A stretch of 21,545 nt of DNA from CAZETJ01 sp964514575 (GTDB lineage Bacteria; Patescibacteriota; Saccharimonadia; Saccharimonadales; UBA10212). The stretch is from the NCBI GenBank assembly GCA_964514575.1, contig CAZETJ010000010.1:1-21545 (forward strand). Direction: 5' to 3'. Below the pieces are notes generated by a model. That model had not been told where the DNA came from. It was given only the letters and a program-made list of their open reading frames with translations, and searched no databases. The translations under genes and the position numbers were made by a program. Shown here in pieces: positions 7,097 through 14,570 of this stretch; positions within the stretch are counted from its first letter, which is position 1, and the number at the start of each line of letters is the position of its first letter.

Positions 7097-7120
7097 TAGA
7101 CCCAGAAAGGGTCTATTTTT
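7097..7120. terminator. Rho-independent terminator closing cassette 1
   Basis: TAGACCC (7097-7103) and GGGTCTA (7109-7115) pair fully around AGAAA and are followed by TTTTTAT on the plus strand. It lies between the convergent cassette and fba, so it could also stop the fba transcript, although the minus strand has only short T tracts. Confidence 0.85.
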
Positions 7121-7125
7121 ATAAC

Positions 7126-8037
7126 CTACGGCTGGGCTTTGCCAGCTGAATTGAACATATCAACCTTAGACTCAACTACCTTTTGTACCGCCGCGATGAC
7201 TGTCGGCATTAGTTTGACCACGGCGTACTCGTCCTTATTCTCGGCCAAGACTTTTTCCAGTGTTTCTCGGTAAGCAATGCGCATATCGGAATTTATATTA
7301 ACCTTCGTCACGCCAATTTTGACTGCCTCGATAAAGTAGTGGCCAGGCGTACCGCTACCGCCATGCAGGCTGACGTTGCAATCGATCGCCGCCCGGATTT
7401 GGCGTAGCAGATCGAGGTCCAGCTTTTTTGGCACTGGGTAGTGGCCATGCAAATTACCGACAGCGGCGGCATAGGTGTCAATGCCTGTCGCGTTTACGAA
7501 AGCCTTCGCGCCAGCTGGGGTTGAAAACGTTTTGCGAATTTCCTCATAATCAATTTTCTCGGTGTGTAGGTTTGAGGAACCGGCAAAGTAATGCGGCTCA
7601 GCTTCCACCAGAGCTCCGGTCTTTTTGGCCGCCTCAACAACTTTTTGAGTATCGACAATTATTTCTTCGTCCGTAGCGTCGTGGTTAGCCTGAGATATAT
7701 CAATATGTATGCACTCAAAGCCAGCGTCGATACCGGCCAATGCCGCCTCAACGCTCGGGCTATGATCGAGATTTATATACATTTCCAGGCCATAGTCCCG
7801 CTTGCAGTTGTCGACCAAGTCGCGAATGTTGTCCAGGCCCATGGCTTTAACTTCGCCGTCACTGACTTCCACCAGCACTGGTGCGTTTTTAACTTTAGCG
7901 GCATTGGCTACGGCGATCAGCGTCTCCTGGTTATCCAGATTAAATGCACCGAGCGCAAAATGCTCTTCACGTGCCCGCTTAAAACAGGCGCGAGCCTTCC
8001 GACAGTTTTCCTGAATCTGAGAAAGAGACGGCGCCAT
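7126..8037 (-). CDS. fba: Class II fructose-bisphosphate aldolase
   Basis: The enzyme interconverts fructose 1,6-bisphosphate with dihydroxyacetone phosphate and glyceraldehyde 3-phosphate, using a bound divalent metal. The 303-aa length is normal. Family motifs are present: YINLDHSPS with the metal-binding His, the HIDIS region, GNLHGHY with a metal His, SLHGGSGTP with the third metal His, and KVNINSDMR for phosphate binding. Related tagatose-bisphosphate aldolases share these motifs, so sugar preference is not certain. It is the last gene of the gap operon, and its ATG shares one base with the tktC stop (TAATG), which indicates coupling. Confidence 0.92.
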   Translation of the reverse strand: MAPSLSQIQENCRKARACFKRAREEHFALGAFNLDNQETLIAVANAAKVKNAPVLVEVSDGEVKAMGLDNIRDLVDNCKRDYGLEMYINLDHSPSVEAALAGIDAGFECIHIDISQANHDATDEEIIVDTQKVVEAAKKTGALVEAEPHYFAGSSNLHTEKIDYEEIRKTFSTPAGAKAFVNATGIDTYAAAVGNLHGHYPVPKKLDLDLLRQIRAAIDCNVSLHGGSGTPGHYFIEAVKIGVTKVNINSDMRIAYRETLEKVLAENKDEYAVVKLMPTVIAAVQKVVESKVDMFNSAGKAQP

Positions 8038-9017
8038 TAGTGCTTGTGCCTCGTGTGATCGGCCAGCATCGCCTGGGCGGCTTTAGCAATATGCATGCCA
8101 GTTAATCCAAAGTGCTCCAAAAGCTCTTCTGGCTCGCCAGACTCGCCGAAGCGGTCGCGCATGCCCATCCGGACCATTGGCGTTGGAAGGTTTTCGCCCA
8201 AAACTTCGGCCACGGCTGAGCCCAGCCCACCATTAATTTGGGCCTCCTCTATCGTGATCACGTGTTTGGTTTTATCAGCGCTGTTCAAAATGGTCTGGGC
8301 ATCCAGCGGCTTTAGCGTCGGCACATGAACGACTTCGGCTTTAACACCGTGGGAAGCTAGCAGTTTAGAGGCTTCTACGGCTTGATATGTCATCGTCCCC
8401 GTGGCGATCAAGCTAATATCGCTGCCCTCTTTAAAGATGTAAGCCTTACCGATCTCAAAAGGCGTCTTGGCGGTCGTAAAAACCGGCGTGGCCTCGCGAG
8501 CAACGCGCATATAGTTTGGGCGCTTGTCATGCGCCATGGCTAGCGTGGCTTTTTCGGCTTCGACACTATCGGCCGGCGCAATAACGACCATGTTCGGTAA
8601 AGCCCGCATTAAAGCCAGATCCTCAAGCATCTGGTGGGTGGCACCGTCCGGACCAACGCTGATGCCGGCGTGCGAGCCAACAATCTTAACCGGCTGGTCA
8701 TTTATGCAAATTGTGGTCCGGATCTGTTCCCAGTTACGTCCCGGCGAGAATGCCGCGTAGCTGCTGACGAACGGGATCTTGCCCATAGCCGCCATACCGG
8801 CGCCAATCGTTACCAGGTTTTGCTCGGCTACTCCGACTTCAATGAAGCGCTCTGGAAAAGCCTCGGCAAAAAAGTGCATATTAGTCGACTCGGTCAAATC
8901 AGCACAGGCACCGACGACCGCCGGTATTTTTTTTCCAGCCGCTAGCAGGCCGCGCCCGAAACCTTTGCGAATCGGCTCTTCGGCTAATTTGCCGGTGGCT
9001 AAATGCATCTCACTCAT
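8037..9017 (-). CDS. Transketolase, C-terminal subunit
   Basis: The 326-aa subunit carries the pyrimidine-binding and C-terminal domains of transketolase; with the N-terminal subunit it moves two-carbon units between ketoses and aldoses using thiamine diphosphate. The catalytic Glu that activates the cofactor lies in GVAEQNLVTIGAGMA, and HAGISVGPDGATHQ holds active-site His residues. I set the start at ATG 9017, not further upstream, because AGGAG lies about 7 nt before it and the overlap with tktN is then only 8 nt (ATGAGTGA). Split transketolases are common in archaea and compact bacterial genomes. It overlaps fba by one base. Confidence 0.92.
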   Translation of the reverse strand: MSEMHLATGKLAEEPIRKGFGRGLLAAGKKIPAVVGACADLTESTNMHFFAEAFPERFIEVGVAEQNLVTIGAGMAAMGKIPFVSSYAAFSPGRNWEQIRTTICINDQPVKIVGSHAGISVGPDGATHQMLEDLALMRALPNMVVIAPADSVEAEKATLAMAHDKRPNYMRVAREATPVFTTAKTPFEIGKAYIFKEGSDISLIATGTMTYQAVEASKLLASHGVKAEVVHVPTLKPLDAQTILNSADKTKHVITIEEAQINGGLGSAVAEVLGENLPTPMVRMGMRDRFGESGEPEELLEHFGLTGMHIAKAAQAMLADHTRHKH

Positions 9018-9876
9018 GTTCGCTCCTGATTTTGCCACCCAGTGTGCGAAGCTCTGCCAGGGCTTTTCTAGCTTCCTCGAGGTTCGGCGGCTTGCCGTGC
9101 CAACGAAAGTCATATTCCATAAAATCTACGCCTTTACCTGGTATGGTATTGGCGATGATCATAACTGGTCGCTCAGTAATAGCTTTTGCCATATCGCAAG
9201 CTTCAATGATCGCCTCGATATTATTGCCGTCAATCTCAATGACGTGCCAATTGAAGGCTTCGTATTTGGCCCGCAAGCTTTCCAGAGGCATAACGGTTTC
9301 GGTCGGTCCATCGATTTGGATATTATTGCGATCCAGGATGCCGATTAGGTTGGACAGCTTATACTTGCCAGCTAGCATAACACCTTCCCAGGTGTTGCCC
9401 TCGTCGTGTTCACCATCGCTAGTAACTACATAGACCCAGCGGTGGCTGGCCTTATCCATCTTAAGAGCCAGAGCCATGCCAACGGCTTGGCTCATACCGC
9501 TACCCAGCGGCCCGCTGGTGGTCTCCAGACCGGGCAAGCGTTTTCTTTCTGGGTGGCCTTGCAGTCGCGAGCCAAGTTTGCGCAACGTTATAAGCTCGGC
9601 ATGCGGAAAGTAGCCGGCCTCGGCCATAGCCGCGTAGCGCACTGGCACGCAGTGGCCATTAGATAGCACTAAAATATCGCGCTCATCCCAATTAGGCTTT
9701 TTGGAGTCGTGCTTTAAGACGTGGAAATAAAGCGCGCTGAAAATGTCAGCTAGGCCCAGCGGTCCAGCGGAGTGGCCGCTACCGGCATGCTCGAGCATCT
9801 TGATGATATCAACACGAATATCGTTGGCCTTTTGCTCCAGCGCCTCTAGAGAATAGTCTTTGCGTGTGCCACCCAT
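9010..9876 (-). CDS. Transketolase, N-terminal subunit
   Basis: The 288-aa protein is the diphosphate-binding half of transketolase. The GHSAGPLGLADI region and HCVPVRYA fit the substrate and cofactor sites, and SDGEHDEGNTWEG followed by LDRNNIQ is the TPP motif (GDG...N), here with Ser in place of the first Gly. Its active site is completed by the next gene, tktC, which overlaps it by 8 nt. It begins 18 nt after rpe. A perfect TATAAT (9887-9892, minus strand) ends 10 nt before the ATG but has no -35 partner. Confidence 0.92.
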   Translation of the reverse strand: MGGTRKDYSLEALEQKANDIRVDIIKMLEHAGSGHSAGPLGLADIFSALYFHVLKHDSKKPNWDERDILVLSNGHCVPVRYAAMAEAGYFPHAELITLRKLGSRLQGHPERKRLPGLETTSGPLGSGMSQAVGMALALKMDKASHRWVYVVTSDGEHDEGNTWEGVMLAGKYKLSNLIGILDRNNIQIDGPTETVMPLESLRAKYEAFNWHVIEIDGNNIEAIIEACDMAKAITERPVMIIANTIPGKGVDFMEYDFRWHGKPPNLEEARKALAELRTLGGKIRSEHE

Positions 9877-9894
9877 ACTTCTTACGATTATATC

Positions 9895-10539
9895 CTATGT
9901 GGTCCCGGTTTCTTCGGCTATACGTTCCAGCGTGCGGTAAGCGTGCTCGGGATTGCCGGCGCTTTGGATAAAACTGCCGACGTCAAATACGTCTACACCG
10001 CCAAAGGACAACTGAGAAACGTTATTGGCGTTAACGCCGCCGTCCCAGCCGATTTCTATATCAGGCTTGAGACTGCGCAACAGCTTGGCCTTATCGAGCA
10101 GCTTAAGATCGGCCTGACCCCCATACTGACCCAGTGAGCCGCTAAAAATTAGCACGTGGTCAATGCCATCAATCGCCGCAGCTATGCGATCGACCGAGGT
10201 TTCGGATAGTAGCGCAACGCCGACTTTAACGCCAGCTTCTCGGCAACGTTTGGCGAAATCACCAAAATCACCGCCAGCCTCGGCGTGAACGATCACTAAG
10301 TTGGGTTTATGCGCCAGAATTTGTTTGGCCGCTTCCGACGGCTGCTGATACATCAAGTGAACATCGGCCTTGATGCCGGCCGGCCACCATATCTCTTTTG
10401 GCTCAATTGTCTTTGGCGTGGCGAACTGGCCATCTGTCAGGTCGATCTGCAAGCGGTGGGCAAACCCAGCGACTTTTTCGATTTCCTGCTTATAGTCGGC
10501 GGTGTTGGCGGCTAAAATCGAGGGACAAATCGCCGGCAT
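9895..10539 (-). CDS. rpe: Ribulose-phosphate 3-epimerase-like protein
   Basis: A 214-aa TIM-barrel protein expected to interconvert ribulose 5-phosphate and xylulose 5-phosphate, supplying transketolase. PSIL at the N-terminus, Asp33 and Asp36 in QIDLTDGQFA, His61 in DVHLM and Asp166 in GWDGGVN match the family. Two departures are clear: the first metal-binding His (normally in HxDVMDGHF) is Gln31, and the usual VNPGFGGQ loop reads FSGSLGQYGGQ. The operon position, between rpiB and tktN, still argues for the epimerase role. It starts 3 nt after the rpiB stop. Confidence 0.8.
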   Translation of the reverse strand: MPAICPSILAANTADYKQEIEKVAGFAHRLQIDLTDGQFATPKTIEPKEIWWPAGIKADVHLMYQQPSEAAKQILAHKPNLVIVHAEAGGDFGDFAKRCREAGVKVGVALLSETSVDRIAAAIDGIDHVLIFSGSLGQYGGQADLKLLDKAKLLRSLKPDIEIGWDGGVNANNVSQLSFGGVDVFDVGSFIQSAGNPEHAYRTLERIAEETGTT

Positions 10540-10542
10540 GAT

Positions 10543-11034
10543 TCAGGTCTCGTCTAACTCGTTAATGCGCCGCTGGTGACGAATTTCGCCTGTAAAGGGC
10601 GTCAATAACCAGATCTTCGTAGCGTGCTTCATATCTTCTAGGCTAAGAAAGCGGGCCGCTAAAGAAAGCATGTTGGCGTCGTTGTGCAGGCGGCTAAGTC
10701 GAACGATCTCATACGGGTCATGGCTGGTATGTCCCTTCGCATCAACCGATCGAAGAGGCACAGCTGTGCCATAAAAAACGCTGCAACGTACACCGCGCAC
10801 GCGGTTGGCGGCCATCGCTTCTCCTTCACCGCTACCGCCCATAATGATGCCTCTTTGGCATTTGCCGCTAGCAACCGCTTCGGCCGCTGGTTTAATGAAT
10901 CGTGGATAATCATCGGTTGGGTCAAATTTTGCTGGGCCAAAATTTTGGCACTGGTGGCCAAGCTCCTCTAAGAATTCCTGGAGATCCTTAAGCAGTTCGT
11001 AGCCGGCATGGTCTGTGGCTAACGCAATCTTCAT
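10543..11034 (-). CDS. rpiB: Ribose-5-phosphate isomerase B
   Basis: The 163-aa enzyme of the RpiB/LacAB family interconverts ribose 5-phosphate and ribulose 5-phosphate. ATDHAGYELL holds Asp8 and His9 of the phosphate and ring-opening site. The motif GGSGEGEAMAANR replaces the Cys-containing CGTGIG motif of the E. coli type; the same substitution occurs in mycobacterial RpiB, where a Glu (equivalent to Glu72 here) serves as base. It sits 3 nt after gap and 3 nt before rpe in a pentose-phosphate operon, which supports ribose over allose as substrate. Confidence 0.9.
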   Translation of the reverse strand: MKIALATDHAGYELLKDLQEFLEELGHQCQNFGPAKFDPTDDYPRFIKPAAEAVASGKCQRGIIMGGSGEGEAMAANRVRGVRCSVFYGTAVPLRSVDAKGHTSHDPYEIVRLSRLHNDANMLSLAARFLSLEDMKHATKIWLLTPFTGEIRHQRRINELDET

Positions 11035-11037
11035 AAA

Positions 11038-12186
11038 TTACTTCTTGTTTATGCCGTCGATTGAACCGCTACCGGTTGTCGCTGGAGGAGGCAAAAGCTC
11101 TTCCTTAACTTCCTCTGGCTCAGGCAATTCCGCCTCGGATTTTGGTTCTTCGGCTGCGGTCTCCGGCTCAGCAGTTTTTTGCAGCAAACGGCCAATGTCA
11201 GCAGTCAATTCCACTAGGCGATTAGAATAGCCCCATTCGTTGTCATACCAAGCGACAACTTTAAGTAAATTACCTCCAACGACCTGCGTTAGAGCTAGAT
11301 CAACAATTGCCGAGTGGCTATTACCGATAAAATCGCTGCTGACCAGCGATTCTTCCGTGACGGCTAAGATCCCCTGGTAATAAGGCTCTGCAGCCGCCTT
11401 CTTGAAGGCTTCATTGACTTCCTCGATCGCCACATCCTGCTTCATGACGATGGCAAAATCACTCAGGCTGACTACTGGCGTCGGCACGCGGATAGATAAG
11501 CCAGAGAACATGCCTTCTAACACCGGCAGGGCCTTGGTGGCAGCTTTGGTGGCACCGGTACTGGTCGGCACGATGTTTTCGGCGGCGTTGCGGGCCCGTC
11601 TTAGGTCCTTGTGCGGCGCGTCTTGCAGACGCTGGTCGGCAGTGTAGCTGTGGATGGTGGTCATCATGGCTTTTTCAATGCCGAAAGCATCCTCTAATAC
11701 AGCCATCACAGGGGTGATGCAGTTGGTAGTACAGGAGGCATTACTGACTATTTCACCAGCGCCGGCTAAATCGTCGTCGTTGACCCCCAGCACAATCGTA
11801 TTAGCGCCTTCGCCATCAGCCGGGGCGCTTAAAACGACTTTCTTAGCACCAGCTGTAATGTGGGCTTTAGCCTTCTCTGGATCTGTAAATAAACCGGTTG
11901 ATTCTATAACGACCTCCACGCCTAGGTCTTTCCAGGGTAATTTGGCGGGGTCTTTTTCAGCGAGAACTCTAATCTTTTGGTCGTTGACCGTAATGTTCTG
12001 CTCATCAAAACCGACCTCATGCTCATAAGTGCCGTAGTTGCTATCGTGTTTCAATAAATGCGCCAAGGTTTTGGTATCCGTTAGATCGTTGACAGCCGCG
12101 ACCTCAATATCCGACCGTTCAAAGGCAATCTTAAAAGCGTTACGGCCGATGCGGCCGAACCCGTTAATGCCAATTTTTGTTTTCAT
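11038..12186 (-). CDS. gap: Glyceraldehyde-3-phosphate dehydrogenase with an acidic C-terminal extension
   Basis: The enzyme oxidises and phosphorylates glyceraldehyde 3-phosphate in glycolysis. INGFGRIGR binds the dinucleotide, Asp34 in NDLTD favours NAD, SNASCTTNC carries catalytic Cys152, and HSYTADQRLQDAPHKD carries His179. The core ends near residue 337, as in the usual ~335-aa enzyme. About 45 further residues form a Glu/Pro-rich, low-complexity tail (PETAAEEPKSEAELPEPEE, then LLPPPATTGSGS), which is unusual. It is the first gene of a six-gene operon and has a strong promoter 34 nt upstream. Confidence 0.96.
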   Translation of the reverse strand: MKTKIGINGFGRIGRNAFKIAFERSDIEVAAVNDLTDTKTLAHLLKHDSNYGTYEHEVGFDEQNITVNDQKIRVLAEKDPAKLPWKDLGVEVVIESTGLFTDPEKAKAHITAGAKKVVLSAPADGEGANTIVLGVNDDDLAGAGEIVSNASCTTNCITPVMAVLEDAFGIEKAMMTTIHSYTADQRLQDAPHKDLRRARNAAENIVPTSTGATKAATKALPVLEGMFSGLSIRVPTPVVSLSDFAIVMKQDVAIEEVNEAFKKAAAEPYYQGILAVTEESLVSSDFIGNSHSAIVDLALTQVVGGNLLKVVAWYDNEWGYSNRLVELTADIGRLLQKTAEPETAAEEPKSEAELPEPEEVKEELLPPPATTGSGSIDGINKK

Positions 12187-12219
12187 ATGCCCACTCGCTG
12201 ATTTAAGTTTTACTACTTA

Positions 12220-12249
12220 ATTATACGGTCTTTGCGCTTAAGCTTTCAA
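12220..12249 (-). promoter_or_regulatory. Promoter of the gap-rpiB-rpe-tktN-tktC-fba operon
   Basis: On the minus strand TTGAAA (12244-12249, 5/6) and a perfect TATAAT (12220-12225) are 18 nt apart, leaving a leader of about 27 nt before the gap ATG. It overlaps the last codons of the 154-aa gene. Confidence 0.75.
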
Positions 12250-12685
12250 GCTGTGTCGTCACCGGTGTCGGGATTTCAATTGTATCGACTTTGACTGCTA
12301 GCATATCGCCCGACTTGAAGTAATCTTCATTCCCGAAATTATCGAGAACGTCTTGCTCGGAGAGCTCCAGTACCAGGCAGTCTTTGACGATGTCGGCCAG
12401 CTTAGAACCACCGAAGACCATGGCCTCCTCCCCTTTGTCGCCAAGCACATATAGATTCGCAATAAATTTCAGGTTATTTGGAAAAACTCGACCGCTGGCA
12501 ACTCCGTTAAAAGCGACAGTCGCGCCTATCTTACCGCTCCATGCTTGGGCGATTTCAATCTTGGCGGCCTCGTACTCCAGTTTGGCGCCTTCCAGGCGAG
12601 CCCTCACTGCCCGCAAAGCCTCGTAAGCCGCCAATAGCTCAGGCGGGTAGTTCTCACCACCCCTGGAAAACTCTGGATCTGTCAT
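12221..12685 (-). CDS. Unknown 154-aa protein downstream of ppa
   Basis: I do not recognise the family. Residues 15-50 (LLAAYEALRAVRARLEGAKL and following) form a likely coiled coil. The remaining ~100 residues look like a small beta-rich domain (ATVAFNGVASGRVFP, VDTIEIPTP). There is no signal peptide or membrane segment. Its ATG directly follows the ppa stop (TAAATG), so it is co-transcribed and probably coupled with ppa. Its 3' end holds the promoter of the gap operon. The frame is intact and codon use is host-like. Confidence 0.75.
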   Translation of the reverse strand: MTDPEFSRGGENYPPELLAAYEALRAVRARLEGAKLEYEAAKIEIAQAWSGKIGATVAFNGVASGRVFPNNLKFIANLYVLGDKGEEAMVFGGSKLADIVKDCLVLELSEQDVLDNFGNEDYFKSGDMLAVKVDTIEIPTPVTTQLESLSAKTV

Positions 12686-13216
12686 TTACTTGTTTTGGTA
12701 GCGCTCGATCGATTGCTCAATAACTTTTTTAGCTTCGTCTATATCGCCCCAACCCAGCACTTTAGTGCTGCCGGGCTTGTAAAGATCCTTGTAGTGATTA
12801 AAGTGGTGCTCGACTTGCTCTTGCCAGCGCTTGCCCAGATCTTCCAGGCTTTTGATTTTATTGTCAGTATTACGCTCATCAGCCGGCACGACCACGATTT
12901 TATGGTCAGCCTCGCCGTCGTCCTCAAAATTTAGCACACCGACGATGCGGGCTTTTAGCCAGGTGCCAGTCGGAATCGGGTCTTCGGTAACTACCAGCGT
13001 GTCTAGCTCGTCACCGTCCTCGTCCAAAGTTTGCGGGATAAAACCATAGTTAGTCGGTTTAGCAAAAATTTTGGGTTCTACCCTGTCCAAATTAAAGGCT
13101 GCCCGCTGGCGGTCCCATTCGATCTTATTAGTCGAACCTTTGGGGATCTCCACGACGGTATTGACTTCGCCGGCTTTATAGTCGCCCGGCTCTAAAACTT
13201 TATTAAAATCAGCCAT
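12686..13216 (-). CDS. ppa: Family I inorganic pyrophosphatase
   Basis: The enzyme hydrolyses pyrophosphate to two phosphates, pulling polymer-forming reactions forward in the cytosol. The 176-aa length fits family I. The signature DEDGDELDTLVV carries the metal-binding acidic residues, and EIPKGSTNKIEWD, KPTNYGFIPQT and ADHKIVVVPADE provide the other conserved blocks. A TAGAAT box ends 6 nt before the ATG, predicting a start codon at +1. It is followed without a gap by the unknown 154-aa gene. Confidence 0.96.
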   Translation of the reverse strand: MADFNKVLEPGDYKAGEVNTVVEIPKGSTNKIEWDRQRAAFNLDRVEPKIFAKPTNYGFIPQTLDEDGDELDTLVVTEDPIPTGTWLKARIVGVLNFEDDGEADHKIVVVPADERNTDNKIKSLEDLGKRWQEQVEHHFNHYKDLYKPGSTKVLGWGDIDEAKKVIEQSIERYQNK

Positions 13217-13222
13217 GCCTAT

Positions 13223-13228
13223 ATTCTA
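13223..13228 (-). promoter_or_regulatory. Candidate -10 box of ppa, ATG at +1
   Basis: TAGAAT on the minus strand ends 6 nt before the ppa ATG, the same spacing as at uvrB. No good -35 is visible, and there is no Shine-Dalgarno site between the box and the ATG. Confidence 0.3.
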
Positions 13229-13241
13229 CCGATAAATAGGC

Positions 13242-14222
13242 CTAATCGCCATATAGGGTCTGGACGGCCGTATTGGAAATCTTTTGGTGGTTTTCTATGT
13301 ACTCGCGGATCATCAGAGCGGCCGTAGCGCCCTCGCCCGTAGCACTGGCAATCTGCAGAGTTGCGCCGCTTCGTACATCGCCAGCCGCAAATATTCCGGC
13401 CGCGTTGGTCATTAAGTGCTGGTCAGTTTTAACAAAGCCGCGTTCATCGAGCTCTACGCCAGCGCCGGCCAAAAACTTAGTGTTAGGGTCCAGGCCGACA
13501 AAAACGAACACGCCGTCAGTCACGAACTCCACTTTCTTGCCGGTGGTTTTATCCGTGCCGACAACTTTGGTGACTTTGCCATCAACGCCCACGATTTCGT
13601 CAGTCGTCGTATTAAAATGCACCGTAATTTTATCCTTATGGGATTCCAGGTCCTTCTGCAAGACGTCGCTAGCTCGGAGTTTGTCGCCGCGTACCAACAT
13701 ATCAATATGGGTGGCAAATTTAGTTAGGAACATGCCCTCCTGGACGGCCGAGTTGCCGCCGCCAACGACTACCAGCTTTTTGTCGCGGTAAAAAGCGCCG
13801 TCGCAGGTCGCGCAGTAGTGCACACCGCGGGCGTAGTATTCTTCTTCGCCCGGCACGCCGATTTTGCGGTATTCGCTGCCAGTGGCCACCAACACAGCCT
13901 TGGCCAGCATCTCGCCACTTGTTGTCTCCAGCTTTATAAGTTCGCCGGCTTTTTTCAGGCTGGTCACTTCGCCAAGCTCGATTTTGGCACCAAAGCGCTC
14001 GGCTTGTTCTCGCATAGCCTCTGATAAGTCCAAACCGGCTATGCCCTTAGCGAATCCGGGATAGTTATCAACCCAGTCGGTCACGGCCGCCAGGCCGCCG
14101 ATGGCGCCTTTTTCGAACAATAAAGTATCGATATCCTCGCGACAAGTGTAGATAGCCGCACTCAAGGCCGCCGGGCCGGCGCCCACGATGATTAGATCAT
14201 GAGTATTTTTATCTTCCGCCAT
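13242..14222 (-). CDS. trxB: Thioredoxin-disulfide-reductase-like flavoprotein
   Basis: An FAD-dependent pyridine-nucleotide-disulfide oxidoreductase that passes electrons to a small redox protein. From ATG 14222 it has 326 residues: FAD motif IIVGAGPAALSAA (11-23), the redox-active pair Cys137/Cys140 in CATCDGAF, the nucleotide motif VVVGGGNSAV (151-160), and the FAD motif IFAAGDVR. The usual HRR of the NADPH 2'-phosphate site reads VRG (in MLVRGDKLRAS), so donor preference is uncertain. A GTG start 9 nt upstream (14231) is the alternative; I prefer ATG because GGAG precedes it. No thioredoxin gene is in view, but a glutaredoxin-like gene precedes it by about 55 nt. Confidence 0.9.
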   Translation of the reverse strand: MAEDKNTHDLIIVGAGPAALSAAIYTCREDIDTLLFEKGAIGGLAAVTDWVDNYPGFAKGIAGLDLSEAMREQAERFGAKIELGEVTSLKKAGELIKLETTSGEMLAKAVLVATGSEYRKIGVPGEEEYYARGVHYCATCDGAFYRDKKLVVVGGGNSAVQEGMFLTKFATHIDMLVRGDKLRASDVLQKDLESHKDKITVHFNTTTDEIVGVDGKVTKVVGTDKTTGKKVEFVTDGVFVFVGLDPNTKFLAGAGVELDERGFVKTDQHLMTNAAGIFAAGDVRSGATLQIASATGEGATAALMIREYIENHQKISNTAVQTLYGD

Positions 14223-14277
14223 AAACTCCACTTATCTTATCACTGTGAACAAAGCTTAAAAATGCGCCAACTAAAAA

Positions 14278-14526
14278 CTAGGCGACAGCTGGTGCGAGCC
14301 GCTGCAGATTATAGCCCACAATCACTTCCTGAGAGTCATCTTGTTTGGTCACGACCGTAATAGGCACAGTCATCGCGCCGCTGACTTTCAGGGCTTCTTC
14401 GCGGCGTTCTGGGTGTTCGTCTAAATTCACGACCTTGTAGCTCTGTCCCTTCATGTCCAGGTAGCGCTTCACCATGCTGCAGTAAGAGCAGGTGTTGGTA
14501 GTGAAGATAGTAACGTCCTTAGCCAT
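14278..14526 (-). CDS. Glutaredoxin-like (NrdH/YruB-type) redox protein
   Basis: An 82-aa thioredoxin-fold protein. The active site CSYC (residues 13-16) lies after the first beta strand, a cis-Pro occurs in MTVPITVV, and GYN near the end matches the glutathione/NrdH-type region. Such proteins donate electrons to ribonucleotide reductase or reduce disulfides; pairing with the adjacent reductase-like gene suggests that enzyme may recharge it, as for NrdH. The Shine-Dalgarno AAGG lies about 10 nt upstream of the ATG. Confidence 0.87.
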   Translation of the reverse strand: MAKDVTIFTTNTCSYCSMVKRYLDMKGQSYKVVNLDEHPERREEALKVSGAMTVPITVVTKQDDSQEVIVGYNLQRLAPAVA

Positions 14527-14570
14527 TATTTTGAACCTTCTATTTTTGTTAATTTTGTTGATCTAAACTG

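Noticed and set aside
9887..9892. Internal promoter before tktN (perfect TATAAT)
   Set aside because: No -35 match is found at 16-18 nt, and tktN is embedded in a tight operon; kept only as a note.
12078..12087. CCGTTAGATC, a 10-bp match to the MITE terminal repeat
   Set aside because: It lies inside conserved gap codons and has no paired inverted copy, so it is coincidence.
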